DNA of 64,000 nucleotides, from positions 237,643 to 301,642 of the forward strand of contig DIYI01000005.1 in assembly GCA_002428965.1 (NCBI GenBank), written 5' to 3'. Shown one piece after another: positions 10,356 to 19,534 of the stretch. This DNA comes from Jejuia sp. UBA6058 (GTDB lineage Bacteria > Bacteroidota > Bacteroidia > Flavobacteriales > Flavobacteriaceae). Numbering within the stretch: position 1 is the first letter of the stretch; each line of letters starts with the position of its first letter. The position numbers and the translations under genes are program-made. The notes under the pieces are model-generated. The model made no database searches, was not told where the DNA came from, and was given only the letters and a program-made list of their open reading frames with translations.

Positions 10356-13121
10356 TTATCTTTTTAGCGTAAAATGACTTTTAAAAATGCGACCGTCTTG
10401 CAATGTTGCTGAGAACCAATAGTCATCTTCTGGTAATAATTGGCCATTAAAAAAACCATCCCAACCATTTCCTATCGGGCTAATCTCTTTGATGAGTTTA
10501 CCAAACCTATTGAAAATTATTATTTTAGAGTTGGGTTGAAACAAATTCGAAACACCATTAACCTGCCAGGTATCATTGAATCCATCATTATTAGGAGTGA
10601 AAAACCTTGGAAAGCCAATAACTGATATAGGTAATGTAGTAACGCCACAATCGTTCTTTACCGTTTTCACATTTACAGTATATATACCAGATGCCACATT
10701 TTCAAAAACATTACTATTTTGAAAGTCTCTATATATTTCAATATTATTTTCGTCATAAAGTGCGAACTGGTAATCATCTACATTGGTTTCATTGATAAAA
10801 ACTTCAATTGAATTATTCGTAGATAGATCTTGTACTTTAAATGGAGGGCTACTAAAGGTAGCCAGGTCTTGAGATTCTACAATTATAGTTCTTCTAATAG
10901 AACATCCATTGCTATCTGACACATCTACAGTATATGTTCCTGGCATATTGATATCGATTTCATAACTAGTAGTTCCGTTAGACCAGTTATAACTGTAATT
11001 ATTGGGCGAATCTCCCTGAACCGCGGCATCTATAGAAATAGTCTCAGGAAATTTATTTAAGCAATAAAAGAAGGTATCATTTTCTATTACATTTGGAAGT
11101 TGTCTAACTGATAATTCAAGTTCATTAATACCAAAACACTCATTATTATTAATTGTTTCAATTCTATAGTAAATGGTTTGAGCATAGGGTATGGTATTTG
11201 TAAATTCTGCGATTTCATTAGATTCCAAGAGCGCATCATTGAGCGTAGGATAAAATTGTACTCTTGTATCTACCAAAGGAAGACCTAAGTACTCTATGAT
11301 ATCACTAGTATAAGGTCTTAGTGCAAAAAGATTAATACCATCGGGAGATTCATATTCATCACATTCCGGCTCTGCAATATATTTATCTACTTGAGTGTTA
11401 CTAACATTGAGAGTTAGAGTAGAGGTTTCGAAGCATCCACTGATATCGTGCGTAACACGCACATGTAATAGCTCCATTGGTACTGCATTTTCATATAGTG
11501 CTATATTGTCCAGTGAATTTGTACCATTTGTTGCATCCATTGCATCAGCGTGAAACGTTATGGTGAAATCTTCACTTAAATTATCTGTAATTAATGCATA
11601 GGCTTCTGTCAAATTAAAGGTTGTTATTCCAGGAGTACTTAGGTCTAAATCACATTGAAATAATGAGGCGTCATTAGCGGTAGGATAATTAAAAAACTCT
11701 ATTGTTGCTTCTCCTTGCGGTAAACCACAGTCTTTTGATCCTACCGTACCTGGAGGGTCTATTACAACTTTATATGTGCCAGTCTGTGTGACAACTAAAT
11801 CAAAATCTGTTTCAGGTAGTAATACTCTGTCTCTTGTCCATGTGTAGGTTGCACCAAGTATTTGATCCGCAACCAAAGTATATGATTCTCCTTCGCATAG
11901 CGGTAAATAGGAACTCGATTGTCCATTTCTAATAATATCTATTTGCTTGTTAAAAAATGAGGCAATAAAAGGAGGCAAGCCTTGAGTAGAGTTTTTAGCA
12001 AGTGAAATTGCATTATGCTCGTAGAAAGCATTTCTACCTAACTCATCAGGATTGTTTATTACTCCTAATCCGCGTGAGCCAGAATTATATGTTTCACTTA
12101 GCGCTCTGTAAATTTTACCATTCGGTCCAAGTTGTAGAGCTCCTCTAAATAACTTTCTTCTATCTAGAATGGTCATGCTACCAGCTATATTTGCCGAGGT
12201 AAGATCGAACTGTAATAGTAGAGAATCATGATTATCTGGATCATTATTTGCCGAAGAATCAGTTGTATTGAAATAGTCGTTTGATGCTGTAACATAGAGC
12301 AAATTGCTATTAGGTGAAAATTCTACACCGTAAGGTTTATTAATCTGATCATTAATACCAATAGGTTGCAAATTACTTACTCTTCCTGAGTCACTATCAA
12401 AATCAAATAAATACAGGCCAGATTGTACATTCGCACAAGCTAGTTTTGCTCCATCAGGAGATAGTTTAAGGTATCCTCTTGGGTCTGAAACACTAAAAGA
12501 TTGAGTAGATCTAACAGCCGTTGTGTTTACGCCTAAATCATTAATTTCATACGCAAAAAAGGTATTAAAATTGCCAGTACCAATTCCACTTGAATTAGCA
12601 AAAGCAATTACCCAAATAGATTTAGTATCACAATCTTTTACCACCGCAGAAATTTTTTCAGCACATTGAGATAATAGGTTTATATTCTTATTTGTTACCG
12701 CTCCTTCTCCTAAATTAGCAGAAACATCTACAACAGAATAGTTAAGACCTGTGTTTGTTTGGTTCGAGCCAACGGTGAATATGTAATATATATTTGTATC
12801 ATTGGGTTTAGGTACTACTATTGCCGACTGTGTGCTGGATTCGTCACCTAATAAATCATTTCCATTTGCCATGACATCATGAAATCTGTTGTATACAGTA
12901 GTTCCATCAGTGTAGAATAATAATTGTCCATTAGAATCGGAAATTGAAGTACATCCTTCTCGGGTATTTATTTGACCATCATTAAGAGAAGTTACTTCAC
13001 CAGTAATAATATTGAAATTAATACCTGCATTCTCACCAAAATACCAGTTAGACGCCTCGTTTTGACTAGCAATTTTCAGTACAGAAAAACAAATTGTTAG
13101 TGATAGAATAAATTTCTTCAT
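10356..13121 (-). CDS. T9SS type B sorted surface protein with beta-propeller-like N-terminal half (paralog of the 13263-16028 gene)
   Basis: A 921-residue exported protein with signal peptide (~1-19). The N-terminal ~400 residues carry NWYFGENAG, EGCTSISD and LLFYTDG motifs and repeated LYLFDFD/KLSPDG-type strands, resembling a WD40/lactonase-like beta-propeller. An Ig-like domain (~405-480), two CD...GC repeats (~485-660) and another Ig-like unit (~690-745) follow. The T9SS type B domain (~835-921) has FFTPNNDGFNDTW and ends HFTLKR. The next upstream gene encodes a protein of identical length and matching architecture, so this is a tandem duplicate. Predicted location is the cell surface or outside; the substrate is unknown. 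Confidence 0.9.
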   Translation of the reverse strand: MKKFILSLTICFSVLKIASQNEASNWYFGENAGINFNIITGEVTSLNDGQINTREGCTSISDSNGQLLFYTDGTTVYNRFHDVMANGNDLLGDESSTQSAIVVPKPNDTNIYYIFTVGSNQTNTGLNYSVVDVSANLGEGAVTNKNINLLSQCAEKISAVVKDCDTKSIWVIAFANSSGIGTGNFNTFFAYEINDLGVNTTAVRSTQSFSVSDPRGYLKLSPDGAKLACANVQSGLYLFDFDSDSGRVSNLQPIGINDQINKPYGVEFSPNSNLLYVTASNDYFNTTDSSANNDPDNHDSLLLQFDLTSANIAGSMTILDRRKLFRGALQLGPNGKIYRALSETYNSGSRGLGVINNPDELGRNAFYEHNAISLAKNSTQGLPPFIASFFNKQIDIIRNGQSSSYLPLCEGESYTLVADQILGATYTWTRDRVLLPETDFDLVVTQTGTYKVVIDPPGTVGSKDCGLPQGEATIEFFNYPTANDASLFQCDLDLSTPGITTFNLTEAYALITDNLSEDFTITFHADAMDATNGTNSLDNIALYENAVPMELLHVRVTHDISGCFETSTLTLNVSNTQVDKYIAEPECDEYESPDGINLFALRPYTSDIIEYLGLPLVDTRVQFYPTLNDALLESNEIAEFTNTIPYAQTIYYRIETINNNECFGINELELSVRQLPNVIENDTFFYCLNKFPETISIDAAVQGDSPNNYSYNWSNGTTSYEIDINMPGTYTVDVSDSNGCSIRRTIIVESQDLATFSSPPFKVQDLSTNNSIEVFINETNVDDYQFALYDENNIEIYRDFQNSNVFENVASGIYTVNVKTVKNDCGVTTLPISVIGFPRFFTPNNDGFNDTWQVNGVSNLFQPNSKIIIFNRFGKLIKEISPIGNGWDGFFNGQLLPEDDYWFSATLQDGRIFKSHFTLKR

Positions 13122-13141
13122 AAATTCAAAGCAATAAGCAT

Positions 13142-13149
13142 CAAAGATA
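13142..13149 (-). promoter_or_regulatory. -7 promoter element of the 13121 surface-protein gene
   Basis: TATCTTTG on the minus strand fits TAnnTTTG and sits 20 bases upstream of the ATG at 13121. The surrounding bases (AATATCTTTGAT, then ATTGCTT) are shared with the leader of the paralogous gene at 16028, which supports function. No clear -33 TTG is visible. Confidence 0.45.
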
Positions 13150-13262
13150 TTACAAATCTTGTTGTTTTTATAATGTTTAAGTTGAAAATGCGAATATGTC
13201 GGACGAATTTAAATTACTACAAATATTACCCCGTGCAACCTGTTTATTCCTTAAAAAACGCA

Positions 13263-16028
13263 TTATTTTTTTAAGGTAAAATGATTTTTATAAATAGTTC
13301 CATCCTTAAACTTAACCACAAACCAATAATCATCTGTAGGAAGTTCACTTCCATTCCATAGACCATCCCAACCATCACTTAATGGTTTTAATTCTTTTAC
13401 TAGTTTGCCATATCTATTAAAGATTTTAATTTTCGTATTCGGTTCAAACATTTCTGAAACGCCCAAGACTTGCCATGTATCCTTAAAACCATCATTATTT
13501 GGACTAAAAAATTTAGGAAAACCAATTACTGATATTTGTTTCTCCGAAGTTCCACAATTATTTTCAGTTTCTTTAACCCTTACAGTGTATATATTAGGAA
13601 GTACATCTTCAAAAATGTTGCTAATTTGGTATGGCTTAACCAATTGGTTATTATGTTTATCATATAATGCATATTTGTACGTTCCGCTTCCTTCTATTAA
13701 AATAGTTAATTTATTTCTAAAAGTATTGTTTTCTACATGAAATGAGGGATCTTGAAATTCAGCAATATTTGGTGCTTTAATTGTAAAAGTGCGTTTTTTA
13801 TAACAGTTATTCTTATTAAAAACATCCACACTGTATACTCCTGGAGTACTAATCCTAATCATTGGAGTTGTAGCACCGTTGGACCATAGATAGGAGTGAT
13901 CACTATTAAAGCCATTGGTCTTTTCAGCAAAAAGTTCAATAGGATTTCCTTCATTAGAACAGAAACTTAAATTCACATCATCACCAATATTTGGTAACTT
14001 CTTTACTTTTAAAAATACTTCTATTATTGAATTGCATTGAGAATCATCACCAATTCTGGCGAATATTTTGTCGTTATAAGGTCTTGTTCCATTGGAATAT
14101 CTATCACCAAATTGTCTTTTGTCTAGAAGCGCATCGTCAAAGGTTCTGTAGTACTTTATTGGGTAAGATATGTTATCTCTATTTTGAATAGATAAAGTCA
14201 AATCGTCTAGGTTTATAACATTTATACCATCTTCTGAATTAACTTCATCACAAAGAGTGTCATAGGTGAAGGACTCATATTGCATCAAACTTGTGTTTAA
14301 TTCTAAAGTTGCAAAATCAAAACATTTAGCCGAATTACTAAGGACTTCAACATAAACCAGATTCGAAGCTGAATCGTCAAAATAATATTCTTGTGAATCT
14401 ATTATTTCTTCAGTTCTATTTGAATCCTTGTAGAACTTGGTTTTTAAATTTGAAAGACCACCTGTAAGTTGGTCTTTTGCAAGGTTTAAATTAAACCTAT
14501 TTATACCTCCGGGAATACCATCTTCATCACACTGCCATAATTGTGCATTATATGCTTTTATTTCTGGTATTATTTTTACGTTGGCTATTCCTTCAAAAGA
14601 ATTTTTGCAGTCTTCAAAATTAGCATCAATAAATACTTCATAAACACCAGGTGTGCTTACTTGTAAATCAAAATCATTTTCTGGTAGTTTTAGTCCGTTA
14701 CGTGTCCATATATACTTAGCATCTGGAATGTTGGAGGCTTTTAATATGTAAGAGTCGCCATCGCATAAATCTAAATCAATAGATGCAAAATTATTGCCAA
14801 TTATATCAATTTTTTGTGCAAAAAAAGATGTGATAAAGGGAGGAAGCCCCTGTCTTACTATATTTTTAAGTTTAATTGAATTGTGCTCATAATCGCATTC
14901 TGAACCTGGACTATTTGGGCTGTTTATTACAGAAATGAAGTTGCTTCCAGATTCGTGTGTTTGATTTATAGATCTGTAAATTCTCCCATTTGGTCCTAAT
15001 TGCAAACTACCTCTATACTGTATACCTTGCTGCACTATATATTCCGTTGCACTTATATCTGCGGAATTTAAATCATATTGTAAAAGCGCACCAAATTGTA
15101 ATGAAGGTTCAGTAAATTCTATTTCCACTTGAGGGTTAAAATACGTAGTAACGTATAATTTATTACTGCTTTGTGAGAATTCTATACCGTATGGATACTG
15201 AGGCTTGCTGGCGGGCTTGATATTAACATCTATAGATTTATTATTTGAAACCTTTCCTGTTTCTGCATCAAAATCAAATAGATAAAGTCCGTTTCTAGCA
15301 TTAGCAATAGCAAGTCTTTCTCCGTTTGGAGAGAATTTAATGGCTCCGCGAGGATCTTTCACTTTTAAATCATCAAAACGTGAGGATACGGGAGTTGGAA
15401 TTACTCTACTATCATTATCAGTTATTTCGAATGCATGAAAAGTATCAAACGTGTCATCTTTTCCATCAAGAGCACTAAAAGCAATTACCCAAATAGATTG
15501 GGTAAGACAATCTTTTACAACAGCACTTATTTTTTCTGAGCAATTTTCGAGAAGGTTGATGTTTTTTTCTGTTATCGCACCAAGGCCAGCATTCTCATTT
15601 AGGTCTATAATAGAATAGTTTAAGCCCTTATTATCATTATCTTGTGGGCTTTCGGTATCAACTGTAAATAAAAAGAAGACCTCTTTTTCATCTGGTTTTT
15701 GAGCTATAATAGCCGAATGTGTGCTAGAAGGGTTCCCGAAAAGTTTATAATCAGTTTTACCACTAATATCCGGCATTACTTCATGCTTTTTATTCCAAAC
15801 CGTAATTCCATCAGAATAAAATAAAAGGTTGCCCTTGTCATCCGAAATAGTAGCACACCCTTCAGAAGTAGCCAACTGACCATCTAAAAGTTCAGAGACA
15901 GAACCGTCTTTATTAAATTTTAACCCAGCGTTATTGCCGAAGTACCAATTTGAGGTTTCGTTTTGACCAAAACCACTACAACAAATTAGAAGGCAAAATA
16001 CCAGTTTTAAGGTTGTTAAAGGTTTCAT
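13263..16028 (-). CDS. T9SS type B sorted surface protein with beta-propeller-like N-terminal half (paralog of the 10356-13121 gene)
   Basis: A 921-residue exported protein with a signal peptide ending near CSGFGQ (~22). The propeller-like N-terminal region has NWYFGNNAG, EGCATISD, LLFYSDG and LYLFDFDAETG motifs. Ig-like modules and two CD...GC repeats (WQCDEDG, LCDEVNSEDG) follow. The C-terminal type B sorting domain contains FFSPNNDGFKDTW and ends HFTLKK. It lies 27 bases downstream of the ABC permease stop, so readthrough from the exporter operon is possible, but it has its own -7-like element in that gap. The architecture matches the following gene throughout. Confidence 0.9.
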   Translation of the reverse strand: MKPLTTLKLVFCLLICCSGFGQNETSNWYFGNNAGLKFNKDGSVSELLDGQLATSEGCATISDDKGNLLFYSDGITVWNKKHEVMPDISGKTDYKLFGNPSSTHSAIIAQKPDEKEVFFLFTVDTESPQDNDNKGLNYSIIDLNENAGLGAITEKNINLLENCSEKISAVVKDCLTQSIWVIAFSALDGKDDTFDTFHAFEITDNDSRVIPTPVSSRFDDLKVKDPRGAIKFSPNGERLAIANARNGLYLFDFDAETGKVSNNKSIDVNIKPASKPQYPYGIEFSQSSNKLYVTTYFNPQVEIEFTEPSLQFGALLQYDLNSADISATEYIVQQGIQYRGSLQLGPNGRIYRSINQTHESGSNFISVINSPNSPGSECDYEHNSIKLKNIVRQGLPPFITSFFAQKIDIIGNNFASIDLDLCDGDSYILKASNIPDAKYIWTRNGLKLPENDFDLQVSTPGVYEVFIDANFEDCKNSFEGIANVKIIPEIKAYNAQLWQCDEDGIPGGINRFNLNLAKDQLTGGLSNLKTKFYKDSNRTEEIIDSQEYYFDDSASNLVYVEVLSNSAKCFDFATLELNTSLMQYESFTYDTLCDEVNSEDGINVINLDDLTLSIQNRDNISYPIKYYRTFDDALLDKRQFGDRYSNGTRPYNDKIFARIGDDSQCNSIIEVFLKVKKLPNIGDDVNLSFCSNEGNPIELFAEKTNGFNSDHSYLWSNGATTPMIRISTPGVYSVDVFNKNNCYKKRTFTIKAPNIAEFQDPSFHVENNTFRNKLTILIEGSGTYKYALYDKHNNQLVKPYQISNIFEDVLPNIYTVRVKETENNCGTSEKQISVIGFPKFFSPNNDGFKDTWQVLGVSEMFEPNTKIKIFNRYGKLVKELKPLSDGWDGLWNGSELPTDDYWFVVKFKDGTIYKNHFTLKK

Positions 16029-16047
16029 CTTTCATAAGCAATGCTAT

Positions 16048-16055
16048 CAAAGATA
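16048..16055 (-). promoter_or_regulatory. -7 promoter element of the 16028 surface-protein gene
   Basis: TATCTTTG on the minus strand lies in the 27-base gap after the permease stop and 20 bases before the ATG at 16028. It has the same flanking bases and the same distance as the element before the paralogous gene at 13121. No convincing -33 element is seen. Confidence 0.45.
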
Positions 16056-16883
16056 TTATAAATCTCTCTTTTTTAATAATCTATAAGATAAAAAGATGAA
16101 TAATACAGTCCAACCTAAGACGATTGCTATTTCATGAAAATGGACTGCGTAGTCGTAAGCCAATTCTCTTTTATTTGGAAATTTTGTCATGGCAATTCTT
16201 TGAAATGGTTGATCTATTAATTTATACATAGACTCTAAAGGCATGAAATTTTTCACCTTAAATGCACTATCCGTATTGCCAAACACCTCATAAGCTGCCC
16301 AAAAAATTAACCATTCAAAAATATAAAGTATAAACAAAAATGCTAGAGCAAAAGCAGAACGCTTAACCAACATTCCTAAAAAAAGACATAAACTAAAAAA
16401 GCCCACTAGTTTAATAAAATAGCCTAATAGATAACTGGTTTCTTGAATGATTATACTAAATTCATTATAACTGGAATAATATAAACCAATACACAATGAA
16501 ATAAGACCAATTAATATTGTAGATACTAAAGAGAAAAATACAATAGTGTAAAATTTTGAAAGTATAAACTCCTTTTTACTTAAACCATCAATTAAATTTT
16601 GTTTTAATGTTTTATTGCTGTACTCATTACCAATCATACTTACAACAACTATTGCAAAAAAGAATTTGAATTGTGAAGAAAAGAATGTTGTTAAATGCCA
16701 GATTATTGGAAAATTAAATACACCTAATTCTCCTAATTCTAGTGTAAAAAAGCCAAATACATTTATCTTGATAGATGATAGTAAAATCACCAAAAACGGT
16801 AGGATGAATGATATAAAAATTAGTACTTTACTTGTTTTATTAAGTAATAACTTTTGTAATTCTAATTGTAAAAGACGTAACAT
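16056..16883 (-). CDS. ABC-2 type exporter, permease subunit
   Basis: A 275-residue membrane protein with about six hydrophobic helices, starting MLRLLQLELQKLLLNK, typical of ABC-2 permeases whose N-terminus faces the cytoplasm. The ATG at 16883 is chosen because it begins 10 bases after the ATPase stop; a longer frame to 16931 would overlap the ATPase and start with a polar stretch that lacks family character. It pairs with the ATPase at 16894-17790. The substrate cannot be told: candidates include lipids, peptides or drugs. Its position next to surface-protein genes does not by itself link it to T9SS. Confidence 0.88.
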   Translation of the reverse strand: MLRLLQLELQKLLLNKTSKVLIFISFILPFLVILLSSIKINVFGFFTLELGELGVFNFPIIWHLTTFFSSQFKFFFAIVVVSMIGNEYSNKTLKQNLIDGLSKKEFILSKFYTIVFFSLVSTILIGLISLCIGLYYSSYNEFSIIIQETSYLLGYFIKLVGFFSLCLFLGMLVKRSAFALAFLFILYIFEWLIFWAAYEVFGNTDSAFKVKNFMPLESMYKLIDQPFQRIAMTKFPNKRELAYDYAVHFHEIAIVLGWTVLFIFLSYRLLKKRDL

Positions 16884-16893
16884 TGAGTTGAGG

Positions 16894-17790
16894 TTAGTTG
16901 TTATCAGTAAGTTGTAAAAATTGCTCTTCAAGACTTTCTTTTCGTTGTACTAAATGTGTTAGTACAATTCCTTTTTCAAATAATTGTTTATTAAATGCTT
17001 CAGAGCTTAATGGTTCATTTAGAAATGCCGTTATTAAGTCTTCTTCAATTTTTACTTTTCCAAAGGTTTTGTTGTTTTCGATGATCTCTAGCAATCCTTT
17101 TTGGTTGTTGCATTTTAGCTCAAAAAAACCATGACTTGAAATCATCTCGTCAACACGACCAGAATAGAGTTTAACACCTTTTCTTAAAACAACAACATGC
17201 GAACATACTTTTTCAACTTCATCGAGTAAATGCGAAGCCAAAAGTATGGTTGTACCTTGATTTGCTATATCTTTAATTATTTGTCGAATTTGATGAATCC
17301 CTTGTGGATCCAAACCATTTGTAGGTTCATCAAGAATTAAAATTTCTGGATCGTTTAGTAGGGCAGATGCAATAGCTAAACGTTGTTTCATTCCTAACGA
17401 ATATGTTTTAAACTTACTGTTTTTACGCTCTAACAGACCTACAATCGTAAGTTTTTCATCAATTTTAGAAACATCTACACCTTTAATTTTACAAACCAAT
17501 TTTAAGTTTTCTGCCGCCGTCATGTAGGGATAAAAATTAGGCCTTTCTATAATAGCACCTACTTTTTTAAGTGCATCGTGCGTAGTGGTATTGCCGTCAA
17601 ACCATTTAAAGTCGCCAGAAGTTCTATTAACTACATTAAGGACAATACCTAAAGTAGTAGATTTTCCACTACCATTAGGGCCTAAAATACCATAAACGTT
17701 TCCTTTATTTATAGTAAAAGAGAGGTCTTTTACCGCAGTTAAATAACCAAATTTTTTAGTAAGGTTATTAATTGTAAGAATTGGTTCCAA
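16894..17790 (-). CDS. ABC transporter ATP-binding protein (CcmA/BcrA type)
   Basis: A 298-residue nucleotide-binding subunit. Walker A GPNGSGKST is at ~37-45, the signature SLGMKQR at ~131-137, Walker B LILDEPTNGLDP at ~151-162 and the H-loop ASHLLDE near 185. A ~75-residue C-terminal extension follows the ATPase core, as in antibiotic/lipid exporters of this class. It is the first gene of a two-gene unit with the permease. The ATG at 17790 lies ~120 bases from the divergent kinase-like gene, so both promoters must lie in that gap. Confidence 0.93.
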   Translation of the reverse strand: MEPILTINNLTKKFGYLTAVKDLSFTINKGNVYGILGPNGSGKSTTLGIVLNVVNRTSGDFKWFDGNTTTHDALKKVGAIIERPNFYPYMTAAENLKLVCKIKGVDVSKIDEKLTIVGLLERKNSKFKTYSLGMKQRLAIASALLNDPEILILDEPTNGLDPQGIHQIRQIIKDIANQGTTILLASHLLDEVEKVCSHVVVLRKGVKLYSGRVDEMISSHGFFELKCNNQKGLLEIIENNKTFGKVKIEEDLITAFLNEPLSSEAFNKQLFEKGIVLTHLVQRKESLEEQFLQLTDNN

Positions 17791-17912
17791 ATAAGAAAGT
17801 TTTATACCGAAATATACTCGGTGATTGATTAGTTATAATGTTAAGACGAGACTTGAACATTTTTGTTACATGATGTATTAAGAAAAGCTTAAATTTGAAT
17901 AAGAACTTAGTT

Positions 17913-18977
17913 ATGGAAGACTTAAAAATATCTAAAAGAAAACCATCATATCCTATTTCGGATAAGTTAGATGTTTACTTATCCAATTATAACAGAAATA
18001 TTGGTTTGCCTATTTTTTATGATGATTTATTGCGTTTTCAAGGTGCTATCGAAGTACTTGACGAGGATGATAATGATACTTTGTGGGTGCGTGTTTATTA
18101 TAATGAGTTTGATAGAAAGGAAATTGATGCTGCCTTAAAAAAGGTATACACCATGCTTCACAGTGATGGAAATGAAAATATTTTCCCTTATTTTAACGTA
18201 GATGCTATTGATTATTGCACATTTGGAAATTCCAAGCCTTTTAGAATTAAGATTAGAAATATTTTAAATGATAACTACACTTATTTTTATGTAAAAACGG
18301 CTGATGCTTCTAGAGTTTATGGTATAGAATTAGAGCATATGTTATCGCCATATAATCTTAATTTTTTGGTAAGTAACAACACCTTAATAGAGGAACATAT
18401 TACAGGTATTCCTGGAGACGTTTTTATTAAAGATATATTGCCAAATTGTACCAAAAGGGAAAAGGCTCAAATAGCTAAAGAGTTTGTGAAATTTAATGAA
18501 CGCTGTATGATTAGGATGTTAGGCGATATGCGTTCTTATAACTACGTTATTGTTCCTACGCATGATTTTGATAAGGTTGTTTACAAGATAAGGGCCATTG
18601 ATTTTGATCAACAATCTTACGAGGGTAAGTTTAATATATACAGACCTCAATTTTTTAAGGAGAATTTGGAAATGGTAAAAATAGTTTCAAATTCTTTTCA
18701 AAAACTATCTATAGAGCAATATAAAATTGAAGAGCGTTCAATTTTAGTAAAGCGTTTAAAAAGTTATAATACGCGTATAAACGAGTTATTAGAATGTATG
18801 GTTGTAGATACCATATCGAAACAAGAGCATATAGATAATTTAAAAATGAAAATTTTTGAATATACACATGATGTAAAATTTAAAAAGTGCAATACAATGG
18901 GTGAAATTCTTGAAAAAGCACTTGAGTTTTTAGTGCATAATTATGAAAATGTAAATCCTTTAAATATTAGGCGATAA
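17913..18977 (+). CDS. Uncharacterised protein with protein-kinase-like (APH/HipA-type) signature
   Basis: A 354-residue cytosolic protein that I do not recognise as a named family. The visible pattern fits a kinase-like fold. A candidate ATP-binding lysine is in FYVKTADASR (K128), with a helix-C-like IELEHML (E139/E141) and hinge-like EEHITGIPGD. The catalytic-loop-like GDMRSYN supplies D205 and N210, and AIDFDQ (D230/D232) stands where the metal-binding motif would be. The C-terminal ~100 residues are helical. The ATG at 17913 is preferred over TTG at 17895. The gene stands alone, divergent from the ABC exporter and convergent with the next gene 5 bases away. The substrate is unknown; the kinase assignment is inference from motif order. 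Confidence 0.8.
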   Translation: MEDLKISKRKPSYPISDKLDVYLSNYNRNIGLPIFYDDLLRFQGAIEVLDEDDNDTLWVRVYYNEFDRKEIDAALKKVYTMLHSDGNENIFPYFNVDAIDYCTFGNSKPFRIKIRNILNDNYTYFYVKTADASRVYGIELEHMLSPYNLNFLVSNNTLIEEHITGIPGDVFIKDILPNCTKREKAQIAKEFVKFNERCMIRMLGDMRSYNYVIVPTHDFDKVVYKIRAIDFDQQSYEGKFNIYRPQFFKENLEMVKIVSNSFQKLSIEQYKIEERSILVKRLKSYNTRINELLECMVVDTISKQEHIDNLKMKIFEYTHDVKFKKCNTMGEILEKALEFLVHNYENVNPLNIRR

Positions 18978-18982
18978 CTAGA

Positions 18983-19495
18983 TTAATTCCAATTTTCGTC
19001 AAAATCTAGATTATCATAATCTTCAATGTCTAATTCATCTTCAAACTCATTATAAGTATCTACATCTTCAGCTTCAAATAAGCGGTCTGGAGCTGTATCA
19101 GGAACTTGTCCTTGAACAAACATTAAATTAGGATAATCGTGACCTTCAGCTTCATCAACAATTTCTGCTAGTTCCACGTAAAACGTCCACATACTTAAAA
19201 AGTCATAAACATAAATAAGTTTTGTTTGCGCTTCATGAACAACATCGCAAATTTCCGTTTCATTCATTAGTCTCGCAGAGTTATCATCGCTTAAATCAAA
19301 CAAAGAGATTTCCTCTCCCTGATCCCAGGCATCATTGCTTATATAGAATGAAGCCATTTCAGTACCATCAAAACCGAAAGACTGGGTAATGATGTTATGC
19401 AAATCTTCTAAAGAATCTGTTTCTCGAATTTCTAAATCTCGAAAAATATCTTCCTCTGTATCGTTATCTAAAATAACTCTAAATCTATAAATCAT
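18983..19495 (-). CDS. Plasmid pRiA4b ORF-3-like (IS1096 TnpR-like) family protein
   Basis: A 170-residue, strongly acidic cytosolic protein. The N-terminal region (YRFRVILDNDTEEDIFRDLEI) and the SLEDLHNIITQSFGFDG and MASFYIS segments match the pRiA4b ORF-3-like family, which is widespread in Bacteroidota as a stand-alone chromosomal gene. The last ~50 residues are almost all Asp/Glu with aromatic interruptions. Biochemical function is unknown; despite the family name there is no transposon here. It converges on the kinase-like gene with only 5 bases between stops. Confidence 0.85.
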   Translation of the reverse strand: MIYRFRVILDNDTEEDIFRDLEIRETDSLEDLHNIITQSFGFDGTEMASFYISNDAWDQGEEISLFDLSDDNSARLMNETEICDVVHEAQTKLIYVYDFLSMWTFYVELAEIVDEAEGHDYPNLMFVQGQVPDTAPDRLFEAEDVDTYNEFEDELDIEDYDNLDFDENWN

Positions 19496-19534
19496 ATCAA
19501 AATAAATAGAGCAACAAAGATATTCTTTTTTTAA

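Noticed and set aside
13405..13740. 111-codon plus-strand open frame
   Set aside because: It is antisense to the T9SS sorting domain of the 13263-16028 gene, with no independent support.
18983..19495. Transposon or plasmid remnant implied by the pRiA4b/IS1096 family name
   Set aside because: No transposase, terminal inverted repeats or target duplications are visible; the family is widespread as a chromosomal stand-alone gene.
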